Of a DNA stretch of 64,000 nt, positions 1 through 12,479 are shown one piece after another. Source of the stretch: Phaseolus vulgaris (lineage: Eukaryota; Streptophyta; Magnoliopsida; Fabales; Fabaceae); NCBI RefSeq assembly GCF_000499845.2, contig NC_023750.2:3779478-3843477 (forward strand), given 5' to 3'. The translations under genes were made by a program, and so were the position numbers. Under the pieces are notes generated by a model. It ran no database searches, was not told the DNA's origin, and worked only from the letters and a program-made list of their open reading frames with translations. Within the stretch, counting starts at the first letter, position 1, and every line of letters begins with the position of its first letter.

Positions 1-1762
1 ATTCTGCCAATAGTCACAGACGCAATCCTCACTTCCATTACAAGGTATTTTGCCCACTATTGACATTGAGTTACCCATTGCTATCCAACATTCACTTGAT
101 CAACCTTCTTCTCTTACGAATCACAATGCACCTGAACCTCCATCAAACCAACCTTCTTCTCTTACTCATCACAATGCACCTGAACCTCCATCAAACCAAC
201 CTTCTTCTCCTACTCGTCATAATGCACCTGAACATCCAGCAGACCAACCTTCTTCTCCCACGCCAAGAAGTCTAGCACCCATCACCAAACCTTCTCCAAC
301 CGACCTTCTTGTTCGACGATTCAGTCGCATATCAACCCCACTTTCCTGGCTTCAAGACTACGTAACGGGATCCCAATCCAATCATTAGACCACTGCCCAA
401 GACCGGACGAATGGAACCAAGTATCCTATGCATCATTTTCTTTCTAATTCACGATTTTCTTCTACACATAGTGCATATCTTGCTAACATCATAGCCACCA
501 AAGAACCTCACACTTATGCTCAAGCTATCCTTGATCCAAATTGGCAAAAAGCAATGGACGAAAAGCTTTCCGCCTTGCAGCTAAATCAAACGTGGACCTT
601 GACACCGTTGCCCGCTGGGCAGAAACCCATCAGATGCAAATGGGTCTATAAAATAAAGTACAACTCAGATGATAGCATCGACAGATATAAGGCGCGCCTT
701 GTTGCAAAGGGTACACTAAGGTGTCGACTATTCTGAAACTTTTTGACCAACAGCAAAATTAACAACTTTGAGGTATCTCCTCACGAAATTGGTTCACTCA
801 CCAGCTAGATGTGCAAAATGTCTTCTTACATGGCACATTGCATGAAATTATTTACATGGACTTGCCACCCGGACATCATCGACAGGGGAGAACTTTGTAT
901 GTTGAGTCAACAAATCTCTTTATGGTCTCAAACAGGCATCCCGGACATGGTTTTCAACATTTTCTCATGTGATTAAATCTGTAGGATTTCAACTGTCCAA
1001 GACAGACTATTCTCTATTCACAAGACAGAATAACTCATCATTTACAACCCCTTTTGATTTATGTGGAGATATTCTTTTGATAGGAAATGATTTGACAAAA
1101 ATTCAGACTGTCTATTACAATAATTTCGCATTAAAGATTTTGGAGACTTAAAATATTTTCTAAGGACTGAATTTTCCCGTTCCAAAGCTGGTATTTACAT
1201 GTCACAAAGAAAATATGCGTTTGATATTTTGTAGGAAGTGCTCGTCCAGACACATTTCCAAAGGAGTAATACCTAAAACTCACACCAGACGATGAGGAGT
1301 TATTAAAGGATCCAGTCAAATAGTGACTCGTGGGACGAATGATATACCTCACTGTTACTCGGCCTGACATAGCATTTTCGGTTCAGACCCTAAGTCAATA
1401 TATACAGGCTCCACGGAAACCTCATTGTGATGTCGCAATTCGAATCATAAAGTGTATCAAAGGATTATCGGGACCAGGATTGCTATTGCCATCCGAGAAC
1501 AATCTGACATTGACAACTTATTGCGACTCAGACTAGGGAGATTGTCAGAAAACTCGGAGATCAACATCTGGATATTGTATTTTTCTTGGTTCTTCTATTA
1601 TCTCATGGAAGTCAAAAAAAAATAGACAAACGTATCAAGATCATTAGCGGAAGCAAAATACCGCGCGATGGCCAATACTTGTTTTGAAATAGTTTTGGTG
1701 GCGATACCTGTTGCAGGATTTAAAGGTGTCATATAACTTGTAGCTCAACTTGAGGGGAGTAT
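1..1762 (+). pseudogene. Degenerate Ty1/copia pol remnant (RT and RNase H)
   Basis: Decayed coding part of a Copia LTR retrotransposon, broken by frameshifts and stops. The proline/serine-rich linker after integrase is at 50-388. Reverse transcriptase begins near 428, with a CKWVYKIK motif near 640 and a Copia-type [10 protein letters not shown] motif near 800. The catalytic YVDD position near 1060-1080 reads as CGD, so the acidic pair is damaged. The conserved TRPDIAFSV block is near 1360 and decayed RNase H runs to about 1740. Gag, protease and integrase would lie upstream of the window. Its 3' LTR follows directly. Not functional. It occupies the place where the TIR exon of the next gene would be expected. 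Confidence 0.85.
101..262 (+). repeat. In-frame 48-bp minisatellite in Copia linker
   Basis: A 48-bp unit starts at 101, 149 and 197, with a partial fourth copy at 245. It encodes a 16-residue repeat containing QPSS and HNAPEP motifs. The repeat lies in the unstructured linker between integrase and reverse transcriptase. Confidence 0.85.
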
Positions 1763-2028
1763 TGAGGAAATGGTAATTATCAAATTATACGCAATTATTG
1801 TATGCAATATTGTACGATATTATACCTAATTATATGCAATTAATTTAATAATTATAGAATATCATGATTAGGTGATCCTTCCTAATTAGATTGTAATTTA
1901 GAAAAAAAATGTCTCTTATACATGAAGTGATATACACATAAGAGAATTTCTTTCTTCTTATCATCTTCTTACATACATTTTTCTTATAGATACAATTGAA
2001 TAGATCTAAACAATCCTTAGTGTCATCA
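1763..2028 (+). mobile_element. 3' LTR of the Copia element at 1-1762
   Basis: A purine-rich tract (TTGAGGGGAGT at about 1750-1760) looks like the polypurine tract. It is followed by a TG-starting, AT-rich sequence that ends in CA near 2028. The partner 5' LTR is outside the window, so exact ends are unconfirmed. The LTR ends about 230 bp before the NB-ARC exon of TNL-A, so the insertion lies within or upstream of TNL-A intron 1. Confidence 0.55.
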
Positions 2029-2261
2029 GGAAATAATTTAGTTAATTAAAAAAAATTGAAAAGATTAAAATATACCAAATTGACAATTAGCCAAAAAAAA
2101 TATAGCTATTCTGAAATTCAGTCACTAAAATCGCAGCAAGAAAGAAAAGCATGAACACCAGTATCGCATTTGTATAAAGAAGACTAAATTGCAATTTAGC
2201 TTAATATTATATTATCTTTTCCTAGTTTATGCTTATTCTGGTATGCTTATAACTATTGAAG

Positions 2262-5200
2262 GAGTGAAGGTGAACTAGTGAATCAAATTGTTGAGGACAT
2301 TATGGAAAAACTTGACTACGACTTATTGTCAATTCCTGAATTCCCAGTTGGATTAGAATGGCGAGCGCAAGAATTGATTGAGTTCATCAATGGTCGATCA
2401 GAAACAAGTTCTCTGTTGGGGATCTGGGGAATGGGTGGATCGGGTAAAACAACCTTGGCCAAAGTAATCTACAATCAAATTGGCAAGGGATTCACCCGTA
2501 GAAATTTCATTGAAACGAATAACAGAGGATGTATTGATTTGCAAGAAAAACTTCTTTCAGATGTCCTAAAAACAAGGGTCAAGATACATAGCATTGCAAT
2601 GGGAATAAGTTTGATTGAGAACAGACTTTATGGAGAAAAGGTTCTGATTGTGCTTGATGATGTGACCGAGTTTAAACAGTTGAAAGCCCTATTTGGAAAT
2701 CGCAAATGGTTTGGTGAAGGAAGTGTGATAATTATTTCAACCAGAGATGTACGCCTACTAAAACTACTCAAAGTTGATTATGTTTATACAATGGAGGAAA
2801 TGGACGAAAATGAGTCTCTTGAGCTTTTTAGTTGGCATGCTTTTGGAAAAGCCAAACCAAGTGAAGACTTCAATGAACTTGCAAGAAATGTAGTTGCTTA
2901 TTGTGGAGGGCTACCACTAGCTCTTGAAGTCCTTGGCTCATATTTGATTGAGAGGACAAAGAAAGAGTGGGAAAGTGTGTTGTCGAAACTGGAAACAATT
3001 CCAGATGATCGAGTTCAACGGATATTAAGAATAAGCTTTGAGGGTTTACGCAATGACATGGAAAAGGATATATTTCTTGATGTATGTTGTTTCTTTATTG
3101 GTAAAGACAGAGGCTATGTGACAGAGATACTAAATGGCTGTGGACTATGTGCTGATATTGGAATAACAATTCTCATAGAACGTAGCCTCATAAAAGTTGA
3201 AAGGAATAACAAACTTGGAATGCATCCCTTGCTACGAGAATTGGGAAGAGAGATAATCCGTGAAAGTTCAAGAAAGGAACCTGGGAAGCGCAGTCGATTG
3301 TGGCTTAATGAGGATGCAGTGAAAGTATTGACAGAGAATACTGTGAGTAATACTTCTTATATATAGTTTTGGAAACTTGGTAGTGTTTGACTTTTCATGT
3401 ATCACTTTCTGAATGAGCTTACAATAAATATTTCTAAATTTACTTTTCTTTGCTCTTATCATCACAGGGAACAGAAGCTGTTGAGGGTTTGGCCCTGACA
3501 CTGCATTTGACCAGCAGAGATTGCTTTGAAGCTTATGCTTTTAAGGGAATGAAGAGATTGAGATTACTGCAACTTGACCATGTAAAACTATCCGGAGACT
3601 ATGGGTATCTTTCTAAGCATCTGAGATGGGTCTGTTGGCATGGGTTTCCATCAAAATACATACCCAACAATTTTAGTCTGAAAGATGTGATTGCGATTGA
3701 TTTAAGGCACAGTAATATTAGAATTGTATGGAAACAACCCCAGGTATAAACCACAAGGTTAATTCTAATCGTAATTTTCCACTAAGTGTTTGTTTGATTT
3801 TTCATTTTCTTCTCTAGTTTTATATCTTGTGTAGGTGTTAGGGTGGCTTAAAATGATCAATCTTAGTCACTCCAAGTACTTGATAGAAACCCCTGACTTT
3901 TCAAAACTACCAAATCTTGAAAAGCTCGTTCTCAAAGATTGTCCAAGTTTGTGTAAGGTACACCAATCCATTGGAGATCTCCATAATCTTCTATTGATAA
4001 ATTTGAAGGACTGTATAAGCCTGAGCAATCTCCCAATAGAGATATACAAGTTGAAATCTGTGAGAACTCTCATCCTATCTGGTTGTTCGAAGATTGACAA
4101 ATTGGAAGAAGATATAGCACAGATGGAATCCCTGACAACTCTACTTGCTGATAATACTGCTGTGAAACAAGTCCCCTTTTCAATAGTAAGCTCGAAAAGC
4201 ATTGGATATATATCCTTATGCGGATTTAAAGGACTGGCACGAAATTTTTTTCCTTCTATCATCCAGTCTTGGATGTCACCAACAATGAATCCTCTCCTTT
4301 ATATTAGTCTGTTTTCTGGCACATCATGTTCTCTGGTTTCCATGAATACACAAAATAATACTTTGGGTGAGCTTGTACCAATGCTTAGAAGGCTTCCAGA
4401 TCTTCGAAGTGTTTTGGTGCAATGTGAGACAGAGTTTCAACTGTCTAAACATGTTAAAACAATTATGGTTGAAGATGTTGTAAATTTTACAGAATTAGGA
4501 ATTTCAAGGCATCACTTGAGGTCTTCTTTGATTGGAGTTGGAAGTTACAAAGAATTCTTCGATATTCTCAGCAATAGGATATCTGAGGTTAATTCCTTCT
4601 CTAGTTTTTACCTTTCTCTACTTTACCTTCACTGTTTATTTTAGCTACTAATTAAGAGAACTTGAAATAATCTTTATGATGTGTCTAAAAGAAAATTCAA
4701 TAACCACATTCTAATTTAAAAGTATCATGTTAAGCTGCAGCAATTTAATTTCCACTTTCTTCCACCCACACTTGTTTCGTGTTTGTTAGATTCCCATTGA
4801 ACATAAAAAGAAAAGTTGAAAGATCTTTGAGACATAAACAGAAATGCATTTAAATTCATATTGATCTGCTGTTGATAGATATACAGAACAAAACTATTAT
4901 CCAAATTTATTTGAATTAGTTATCATTGCTGTGCTTCAATTTATGCAATAAGTGGTCAAAGATTCGATCTCCTGGCTTGTGTGTATAGGAAAATATTTGT
5001 TAAAAGATGCTAGTCTGATAAATGAATATCTTTCATTATTTCAAAAACTTAGTCCTGATTTTGTGATGACAAAACGGAAGTTTGGGGAAGGAGATGTAGT
5101 TTAGGTTCTTATAACTTAGAACTCTATAAAATTCTTATAAAAAGAAAACTTAATTTTCTTTCTAAATTGGCGTATTCATGTTTTACAAATATGTGTCACT

Positions 5201-6003
5201 CTAGACAATCATAATAAGTCTCTCTAAATTCCACACTAATACCTAAGTAGTCTTTAAAGTCCACTAAGAATCTTTAATATCTAATAGTAAGTAACTCCTA
5301 CTAATCTAGCCTTAAATTCTCAGTATATGGGTCATTATTTTACATTATGAGAACAAAAATGGTTCAGCTTTCTCTTGTGGTTTTTAATATTCCTATACGA
5401 CAATTCAACCTCTTAATTAAAAATATAATAAAAATTACAAAGAAAAAATGCAAAATTTTATTGACACTCTTCAAAGCATAACAGTTTGCCTCCCCTAAGT
5501 TATACAATTCACTTTTATTTTATTAAAAATGCTCATTTTGTAATTTTAGAATGATAAAAAAATTATTGTAGGGGTGAGGAGTCCATTGCACAAATGACTA
5601 AGCTTGTTTTCTCATGTTGCAGGGATTGACAACCAATGAGGCTTGTGAAGTTTTACTTCCAGGTGACAATGATCCTTATTGGTTGGCCCATACAGGTGAG
5701 GGACATTCAGTGTATTTCACTGTGCCTGAGGACTGCAGCATGAAGGGAATGGCTTTTTGTATTGTTTATTTATCAAACCCCGAAATCATGGCAACCGAAT
5801 GTCTTACTAGTATCTTAATAGCTAATTACACAAAGCGCACCCTGCAGATACACAAGCAAGCCACAGTGATTTCCTTTAATGATGAAGATTGGCAGGAGAT
5901 AATATCACATTTGGGAGGTGGAGACAATGTGGAGATTTCTGTGACTTCTGGTCATCACTTGGTGGTCAAGAAAACAGCTGTCTATCTATTGTATGATGAA
6001 TGA
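2262..6003 (+). CDS. TNL-A: NB-ARC-LRR-C-JID resistance-like gene, TIR exon absent
   Basis: Intracellular immune receptor of the TNL class. Inferred exons are 2262-3342 (NB-ARC), 3468-3743, 3835-4587 (LRR) and 5623-6003 (C-JID-like), all with GT/AG borders and phase-compatible, giving about 829 residues. The first exon begins one base before a codon, exactly as in TNL-B and TNL-D where it joins a TIR exon, so this is not a true start. Visible motifs are P-loop GMGGSGKTT (about 2428-2454), kinase-2 LIVLDDV, RNBS-B IIISTRD, CGGLPLALEVLGSYL and, at 3220-3228, MHP in place of MHD. LRRs include LINLKDCISLSNLP. The last exon carries LPGDNDPYW and YFTVP blocks like the C-JID domain of TNLs. No TIR is seen; the Copia LTR ends at 2028. 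The gene is either truncated or split by that insertion. A 4-bp duplication makes the stop. Confidence 0.85.
4588..5622 (+). other. Intron 4 of TNL-A (LRR to C-JID)
   Basis: About 1.03 kb of AT-rich sequence between a gag/GTT donor and a TTGCAG/GGA acceptor. I see no coding capacity or recognisable element in it. The equivalent introns are 767 bp in TNL-B and about 400 bp in TNL-D. Confidence 0.7.
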
Positions 6004-6884
6004 ATCTATTGAGATGGAAATGGAGCTTTCTCCTGAGCCAAAGAAAAAGCAAAAGAAAAATGTCTCGCAAAATTTATAAAGAAAATTGGAATGAGTAAGA
6101 TTCAGGAAGAGTAGAGGTTTTAACCATTTTTTACTTTTTTCTTAGAGAGGAGGAAAAGTCCTGTTACATAAATGTTCTTGTAGCCATACGCATAATTAAG
6201 ACTCTTGTTTCCCATTTTCCCCATGTTCTGTCTCTGACCTTCCTTGACCTTAAATACGTCATGGTTAATTTGGTTCAAGATTGAAAGATTTTGAATTTCT
6301 AGAGGCAGAGAATTTTGTACCCAAGTAGGCAGAGAATTTTGCCTACATGCTGAACGTACAAGAAAAATGGTTCAAAATAGTTGGCAGTTACTGCTAATCA
6401 CATTCTGAGATCAGCTCCTGATGCCTAGTATGATAACAGTTAAAGTGTTGTCTTTGGCTGAAACTGGAGTGAATAGTGGAAACAGTTCTAATTCGCCTTT
6501 TTTATTGTGACAATAAGAGTTCCTACACGTCTATAGTGGATTACCCTTCTTGTTTATTGTTTTTTTTTTTCTCAAATGCTTGTTAGCATTGCCAGACACG
6601 TCCAATATCTTTTAAGTTTTATGATTGGAATTTGAATAATTTTCTAATAAAAGATTAAGACACCCACCAAAACAATTTTTAGATTTGTCTTTATTATGAA
6701 TTTGAACTTACTACCTCTTGTTAAGATAACATCACTAGATTAATTATCACATCCAAAATATTTTTAAAAAATATAAAATATTTTAGTGAGTTAAAGAAAA
6801 AAAATTTACATTAATATTAATATTAACATCAACTCCTAAATGAAGTAGTATTATATTAATGATGTAGTATTATATTAATGTATT
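6004..6884. other. 3' flank of TNL-A, no further gene seen
   Basis: The first 76 bases keep an open frame (6005-6079) with a basic segment containing PKKKQKK; it appears to be the former C-terminal tail of TNL-A, now beyond the stop. The rest is AT-rich 3' flank. No gene recognised. Confidence 0.5.
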
Positions 6885-6885
6885 A

Positions 6886-6920
<35 letters not shown>

Positions 6921-7335
6921 TATTAATACCAATAACAATAATATATTAATAATGTTATTAATATTACTAATAGTTTTATGAAAATTATTAATATTGTTAT
7001 TATAATTATTTTATTATTAATAATAATATTATTATTATTAACAATAATAATAATAAATATTAATATTAATAATATTAATATTTTTATTAATATTAATATT
7101 ACTTAAATTATAATTATTAATATTAATATTCTTTATATTATTATTATTATTAAATTGAATAAAGTCATAAAATGTTGTGACAAAAAGTGTAATTATTTTA
7201 TTAATAATTGTTTTTATTAATAGTATTTTTATTAATTTATTAATGATAATATTAGTACTTTTATTACTATTGTTAATATTGTAACTAATATTAATAATAT
7301 TTTTAATATTTTATTAATATTTTTAATAATTTATT
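6885..7335. repeat. Long imperfect ATT/AAT trinucleotide tract
   Basis: About 450 bp almost wholly A and T, built from ATT, AAT and TTA triplets. It starts with an uninterrupted run of about nine AAT units near 6888-6918 and then becomes imperfect on both strands. It borders the gypsy gag fragment that begins near 7340. Confidence 0.85.
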
Positions 7336-7339
7336 AATA

Positions 7340-8559
7340 TTATTGAGATCACCTTTTTGAATCTCTTCGTGAATGTTTGGAGTGATTCATCTTTCTCTTG
7401 ACAGAAGTTAACTAATGCAGTGTAGGTCAGGTGATGGGGTTGGCTTGTCACGAATTAGGTCTCAAACTTGGTTGTCTACGTGTTGAAACAATCAATTGAT
7501 AACACTCGCAAGAGAGAGTGCCCCACCCTTCAAAAGATTTGGATAATACTTACTCATCATATAACATTATTTTGTGGTACAAATTCATTTGCGTCATATA
7601 AACGTCGATGAGTTCGTCGGGGTTAGCGATTTCGTTGTACCTATATATGATTAATCTCTTTCCGCTTGAGGCTAGTTGAACTTCCACTTTACTATCAACA
7701 AAGGAGGTTGTCGCAGACTCCTCCAACTTTTCCAAAGGTATGGGCTAAAGTGTTCAGCCCGAACTCGACCTTATGACTGTCGACCTATAGTGGTTTACGG
7801 GAAAAGCACAGGGAGTACTTTGGGATGGGGGTACCCTGGTCTGATTTGTTCTCGGGGTGCTTGTGTCCCCTCAGCCAGCTTCCTTTTTATTACTTCACTC
7901 TTGTCTAAGAGCTTGGTTTTCTTCCTTGTTCCACCATTTCATCTTTGTCATCTCACTCTGAAGAGCCAAAAGTAGAGTCACGTGATCAATCTCAACTACT
8001 ATTGAATTTGTTGTTCTTTGTCCGCTAGTCATGTTTCTTGTAGATACCATAAAGTCTTCGACATCCTTCTCGATCCTATGTAAATTGTTCATGTATGGAC
8101 CGGAAACTCAGGGATCATGTTCACCTACGTCTTCTCGTCTCTTCTTCGAATAGGTTTTGATAGTCGACACGCATGGGAGGTACTGCAAAAGATCATCAAA
8201 TGCTCAAGTAAGGATTCCATGATTGTAGAAAATAAATGTTATTAAATGCGTTTTTGACTTGGATATGGTCAACCTATTTATAATGTCGAGTTGGGTTAAT
8301 GAGATGTGGCATCTAATTAACACAAATATTGTGGAAAAGTCTTGTATTGATCTGACGTATAATACTTAATTGTGTTAAATTGATGATTAAGTCAAAAAGT
8401 ACTTTCAAGAAATCGAGATATACTCGATCACATAACCAGAACGTCCTTAACATTGATGTAAACTGACACATCTCTAGAACATCCTTAACATTGATGTAGA
8501 CCAACACATATGTAAAATTTACTTCTTTTATGTTTTGTTAACACTTTGAATCATTTAAC
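7340..8559 (-). mobile_element. Ty3/gypsy fragment A: gag, leader and LTR part
   Basis: On the minus strand the interval 7340-7735 translates, with breaks, into a retrotransposon gag-like protein. It includes a VYMTQMNLY block and a CQEKDESLQTFTKRF-like block typical of the gypsy gag domain. Upstream in element direction is a second gag-proximal ORF (7895-8092) and then AT-rich leader or LTR sequence to 8559. The stretch 7900-8559 is homologous to 14830-15390, so two copies of the same element end lie here. The Copia element at 8560 is inserted at its edge. Not functional. Confidence 0.6.
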
Positions 8560-9000
8560 TGTTAGTTTAAACATGAATAAACGTAAATTGAACACATACA
8601 ATTATAATCACAAATAGATCTTATCATATCATGATTCTCACACAATCATACAATCAAGAAGGAATAGACACTTACCTTGATCCATGAGTGATCCTAATTG
8701 AGCAATTACTTTATTTTCTTTATCCCAATCTATCTCTTAGCAATTCCGTACTTGTCACACACTTTCGTGATGGTTAACAGTGAGACAACTATTATTTGCA
8801 GAGACAGAACCCTATAGCCTTTAGTTTCCAATCTCCATCATATGTAGGTTTTCATTAGGTATATCATCAGATATATATTTCTCATGTTAACCAATGGGCC
8901 CTTTATTCTATTATTATTATTAAATCATATTTGGGCCCAAAGCCCAAACTCTAAGTCATGTGAGTCACTTTATAGAAATTAATTTACATAATTTCTTACA
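8560..9000 (-). repeat. 3' LTR of Copia element 8560-14088
   Basis: About 440 bp, nearly identical along most of its length to 13666-14088. In element orientation it starts TGTAAG, immediately after a purine-rich tract reading AAGTGGGAGAA on the minus strand (9001-9012). Confidence 0.88.
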
Positions 9001-9376
9001 TTCTCCCACTTGACTCATATGAGTTATAATACTTTCATGATTTAATAATGACATAAATGCGCATTTAAAAGGCCTTACATAAATTGGTTCTATCATTAAT
9101 CATAATCAAGGATACAGAAATAATAAGAGTCATGGCGGTTATATGTCATTTCAATCGACACATTTCCTTCCATGTACTACTATATCATCCTTTCTCCTTA
9201 ATATGACTTTATAGTGAGAAATTCATAATAGGTTCAAACATAATGTCATTGTCATCAATAACATAATTTGTTTTCCACAACATAATAACATAATTTGCAT
9301 GCATATACATAAAGTAGAAAACAACATAAATTTCAGAAACTTTATTTATCAATGAGCTCAAAGTGTCAAATAAGCA

Positions 9377-10366
9377 TTAATAACAACATTCATAATTCAC
9401 TAGTAACATAATGCCCATATTTACAACATGACCAGTAAATGTTTTGGGCGGTAACCCTTTTGTTAAAGGGTCAGCAATCATAAGATCAGTGTTAATACGT
9501 TCTATTGACACTTTATGTTTCTGAACTTCTTCTTTAACAGTAAAGTATTTCAATTCCATATGTTTAGCACCTTTGGAATACTTGTCATTTTTAGAAAAGA
9601 AGACTGCTGCGGAGTTATCATAATAAATTTTCAGCGGCTTGGCAATACTGTCAACAATTCCAAGTCCTGAAATAAAATTCTGCAACCAATTAGCCTGAAC
9701 TGTGGCCTCAAAGCATGCCACAAATTCAGCTTCCATAGTGGACGCAGTAATGACTGACTGCTTCGCACTTTTCCATGAAATCGCTCCTCTGGCTAAAAGA
9801 TACACATAACCAAAAGTAGACTTTCGTGTATCCACACAGCCAGCAAAATCTGAATCTGTATATCCAATCACGTCAAGATGATTAGATCTTTTATAAGTAA
9901 GCATGTGATCCTTCGTTCCTTGCAAGTATCTTAAAACTTTCTTTGCAGCTTTCCAATGATCCAATCCTGGATTACCCTGGTATCTTCCAAGCATATCAAC
10001 TGCAAAACTAATATCTGGTCGTGTACAAGTTTGAGCATACATTAAACTCTCATCAATAGATGCATAAGGTATATTCTCCATTTCTTTCCATTCCAAGTCA
10101 TTCTTTGGACATTGCATGAGACTAAATTTGTTTCCTTTCTGTATTGGAACAGAAGATGTCGAACATTTATCCATTCAGAATCTCTCTAAAACTTTATTAA
10201 TATATGATTTCTGAGACAAACCTAACAATCCTTGTGATCTGTCACGGAATATTTCAATTCCTATCACATAGTATGCCTCACCCATATCTTTCATCTCAAA
10301 TTTATTAGAGAGAAACTTCTTAGTCTCACTTAATAGACCAAGATCATTAGTTGCCATGAGAGTCAC
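9377..10366 (-). pseudogene. Copia RT C-terminal part and RNase H
   Basis: Two minus-strand ORFs abut at 10174/10175, separated by a stop. The upstream one (10175-10366) holds an RT segment with MKDMGEAYYVIGIEI. The downstream one (9377-10174) holds TRPDISFAVDMLGRY, the YTDSDFAG block and STMEAEFVA of RNase H. The end resembles the usual Copia C-terminus with DPLTKGLPPKTF. The front half of RT, including the first catalytic Asp and YVDD, is not found upstream. Confidence 0.85.
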
Positions 10367-10714
10367 ATATAGTCTTAAAGACCCATTTACACCCGACTCT
10401 CTTGCATCCTTCTGGCAATTCTATAAGGCCCCATATATCATTCTATGTCATTGATTTAAGCTCATATTTCATAGCATCTAACCACTTATCATAATTATCA
10501 TCATTGATGGCGTCTGAAAATGAAACTGGATCATTATCAATACTTAAGTCATTTTCTGACTCTTGTAGATAAACCACATAATCATTCGAAACAACAGACT
10601 TTCTTTCTCTTTGAGATCTTCTTAATATTATTTCTTGTGGTTGTTCTACTACAGGTTCATTGTTTTCTTCATGATCATTAATTTGTTGTTCTTCTTCATT
10701 GTTGAGTGACTCAA

Positions 10715-11280
10715 CTACATTAGGAACAACAATACTTGAAGTAAAGGTACTTGTACTCTAACTTCCTTAATCTCCACATTTTGCAAAGTATTACTCCCAC
10801 TGGTTTCACCATTTTCAATGAACCGTGCATTTCCAGATTCAACAATTCTTGTGTTATGGGTAGGACAGTAAAACATATACCCTTTTGACTTTGCTGGATA
10901 ACCAATGAAATATCCACTGATTGTTCTTGCATCCAATTTCTTCTCTTGCGGATTGTATATTCTGACTTCTGCCTGACATCCCCAAACATGCAAGTGTCTC
11001 AAACTAGGTTTCCTTCCTGTCCATAATTCAAAAGGTGTCTTTTGAACTGCCTTACTAGGAACCCTGTTCAACAGATGCTTGACAGTTTTTAAAGCATACA
11101 TCCACAATGAAACGGGTGTCCCAAAAGTTTGTGCCACAAGAAAGCAGAACAATAATTCACTAAACTACATTTAGTGTCAACATTATGATGCAAGGTCATA
11201 AGAGTTTTAGCATATAGATTATCGAGATTCAATTTATATAATTCATCATAAAGAGTACCAAACCCTATCAAACAGGTACG
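10715..11280 (-). pseudogene. Copia integrase C-terminal fragment
   Basis: The minus-strand ORF 10715-11152 has the integrase C-terminal signature: LLNRVPSKAVQKTPFELW, LRHLHVWGC and the SGYFIGYP block. The ORF at 11089-11271 contains an FLWHKLLGHP segment resembling the GAG-pre-integrase domain, so the catalytic integrase core between them appears deleted. Non-functional. Confidence 0.8.
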
Positions 11281-11574
11281 TTGATATAAACTGAAACATT
11301 CCCAAATATAAAAGAGTATCCGGCATCATTAAGTTTAGACAATAAAACTAAATTCCTAGATATCCTAGGTACATAAAAAAGCATCCATCAAGTCTAAATA
11401 AAATCCAATGTCGAGGATTAAACGATAAGTCCCGACTGCTTCCATTGGAACCTTCTCTCTTTTCCCCATGAAGACAAACTTTTCATTTGGCTTTATGGTT
11501 CGGGTTAAAAGGAATCCTTGCATCATGTTAGAAACATGAGTTGTGCATCCAGAATCAATCCACCAAGAATTATG

Positions 11575-12120
11575 TCAAACTTCAGTTAAGTTTGATTCAA
11601 AACATACATAATAAGCATTATGCTTACCCTTCTTTTCGAACCAAGCCTTACGTTTCAGACAATCCTTTTGGAAATGTCCAGATTTCTTGCATAAATGACA
11701 TTTGCCATTCTTCTTCTGGAGCTTAGTAGAGGACTCATTTATCTTCAGTGGTCCTTTACCCTTTCCATGTTTCTTGAAGACCTTCTTTCCAGCTCCCTGA
11801 TTGTTCACATAATGTATAGAGTGGTTTCCTCGATTTTTCAATCTAGTCTCTTCCTGAACTAACATGTTATAGTTCTCATCCACTGCCATTCCAATAGACT
11901 TAAGTCTTGCCGCAATATTAGTCATTTCAATGACATGTTCGTGCATAGTACGAGAACCATCAAATTCCATGGTGGTTAATGTACTCATTAATGTCCCAAC
12001 AAGAGACTTATCAGTAGTTTGGGAGCGCTCTTCCACAAATTCATAAATTCTTTTGCACTATCAGTTTTGGGAAGAGCCGACTTAATATTACTTGTTATGC
12101 TCATTCGCATAAAGATACAG
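11575..12120 (-). pseudogene. Copia gag fragment with CCHC zinc knuckle
   Basis: The minus-strand ORF 11575-12036 includes a gag segment (LTTMEFDGSRTMHEHVIEM) followed by a basic linker and a CHLCKKSGHFQKDC zinc knuckle, the RNA-binding motif of Copia capsid proteins. It ends at the usual protease region, which is broken. Further decayed gag sequence reaches about 12120. Confidence 0.8.
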
Positions 12121-12479
12121 GAACATATACTTGACCACACATGCTTAACATTAATACTTTGAGTCATAAACTAAACATACAATACAGATTCAGAAAACAT
12201 TATATGTATACTAATGTTCTCCTTTGGGAGATTCATTAATACACAAAACATAATGATGCTAATAGTATTAACTTTATTTGGTAAGATATATGCATTAACT
12301 AGAAACACTTGTTATCTTTGGATATACAAGCAAAACTAATAACACATACTCACTACCAACAATCATATCCATTAATTATAAGGACAACTAATCAACCTTT
12401 GGGTGATCCATAATGCCCTATAATAATGAATTTCCATTTACCCATATATATAAATAATTTAGCATCCATTGTATAGGTA

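Noticed and set aside
7676..7975. 99-codon plus-strand ORF
   Set aside because: It is antisense to gypsy gag and leader sequence, which explains the region better.
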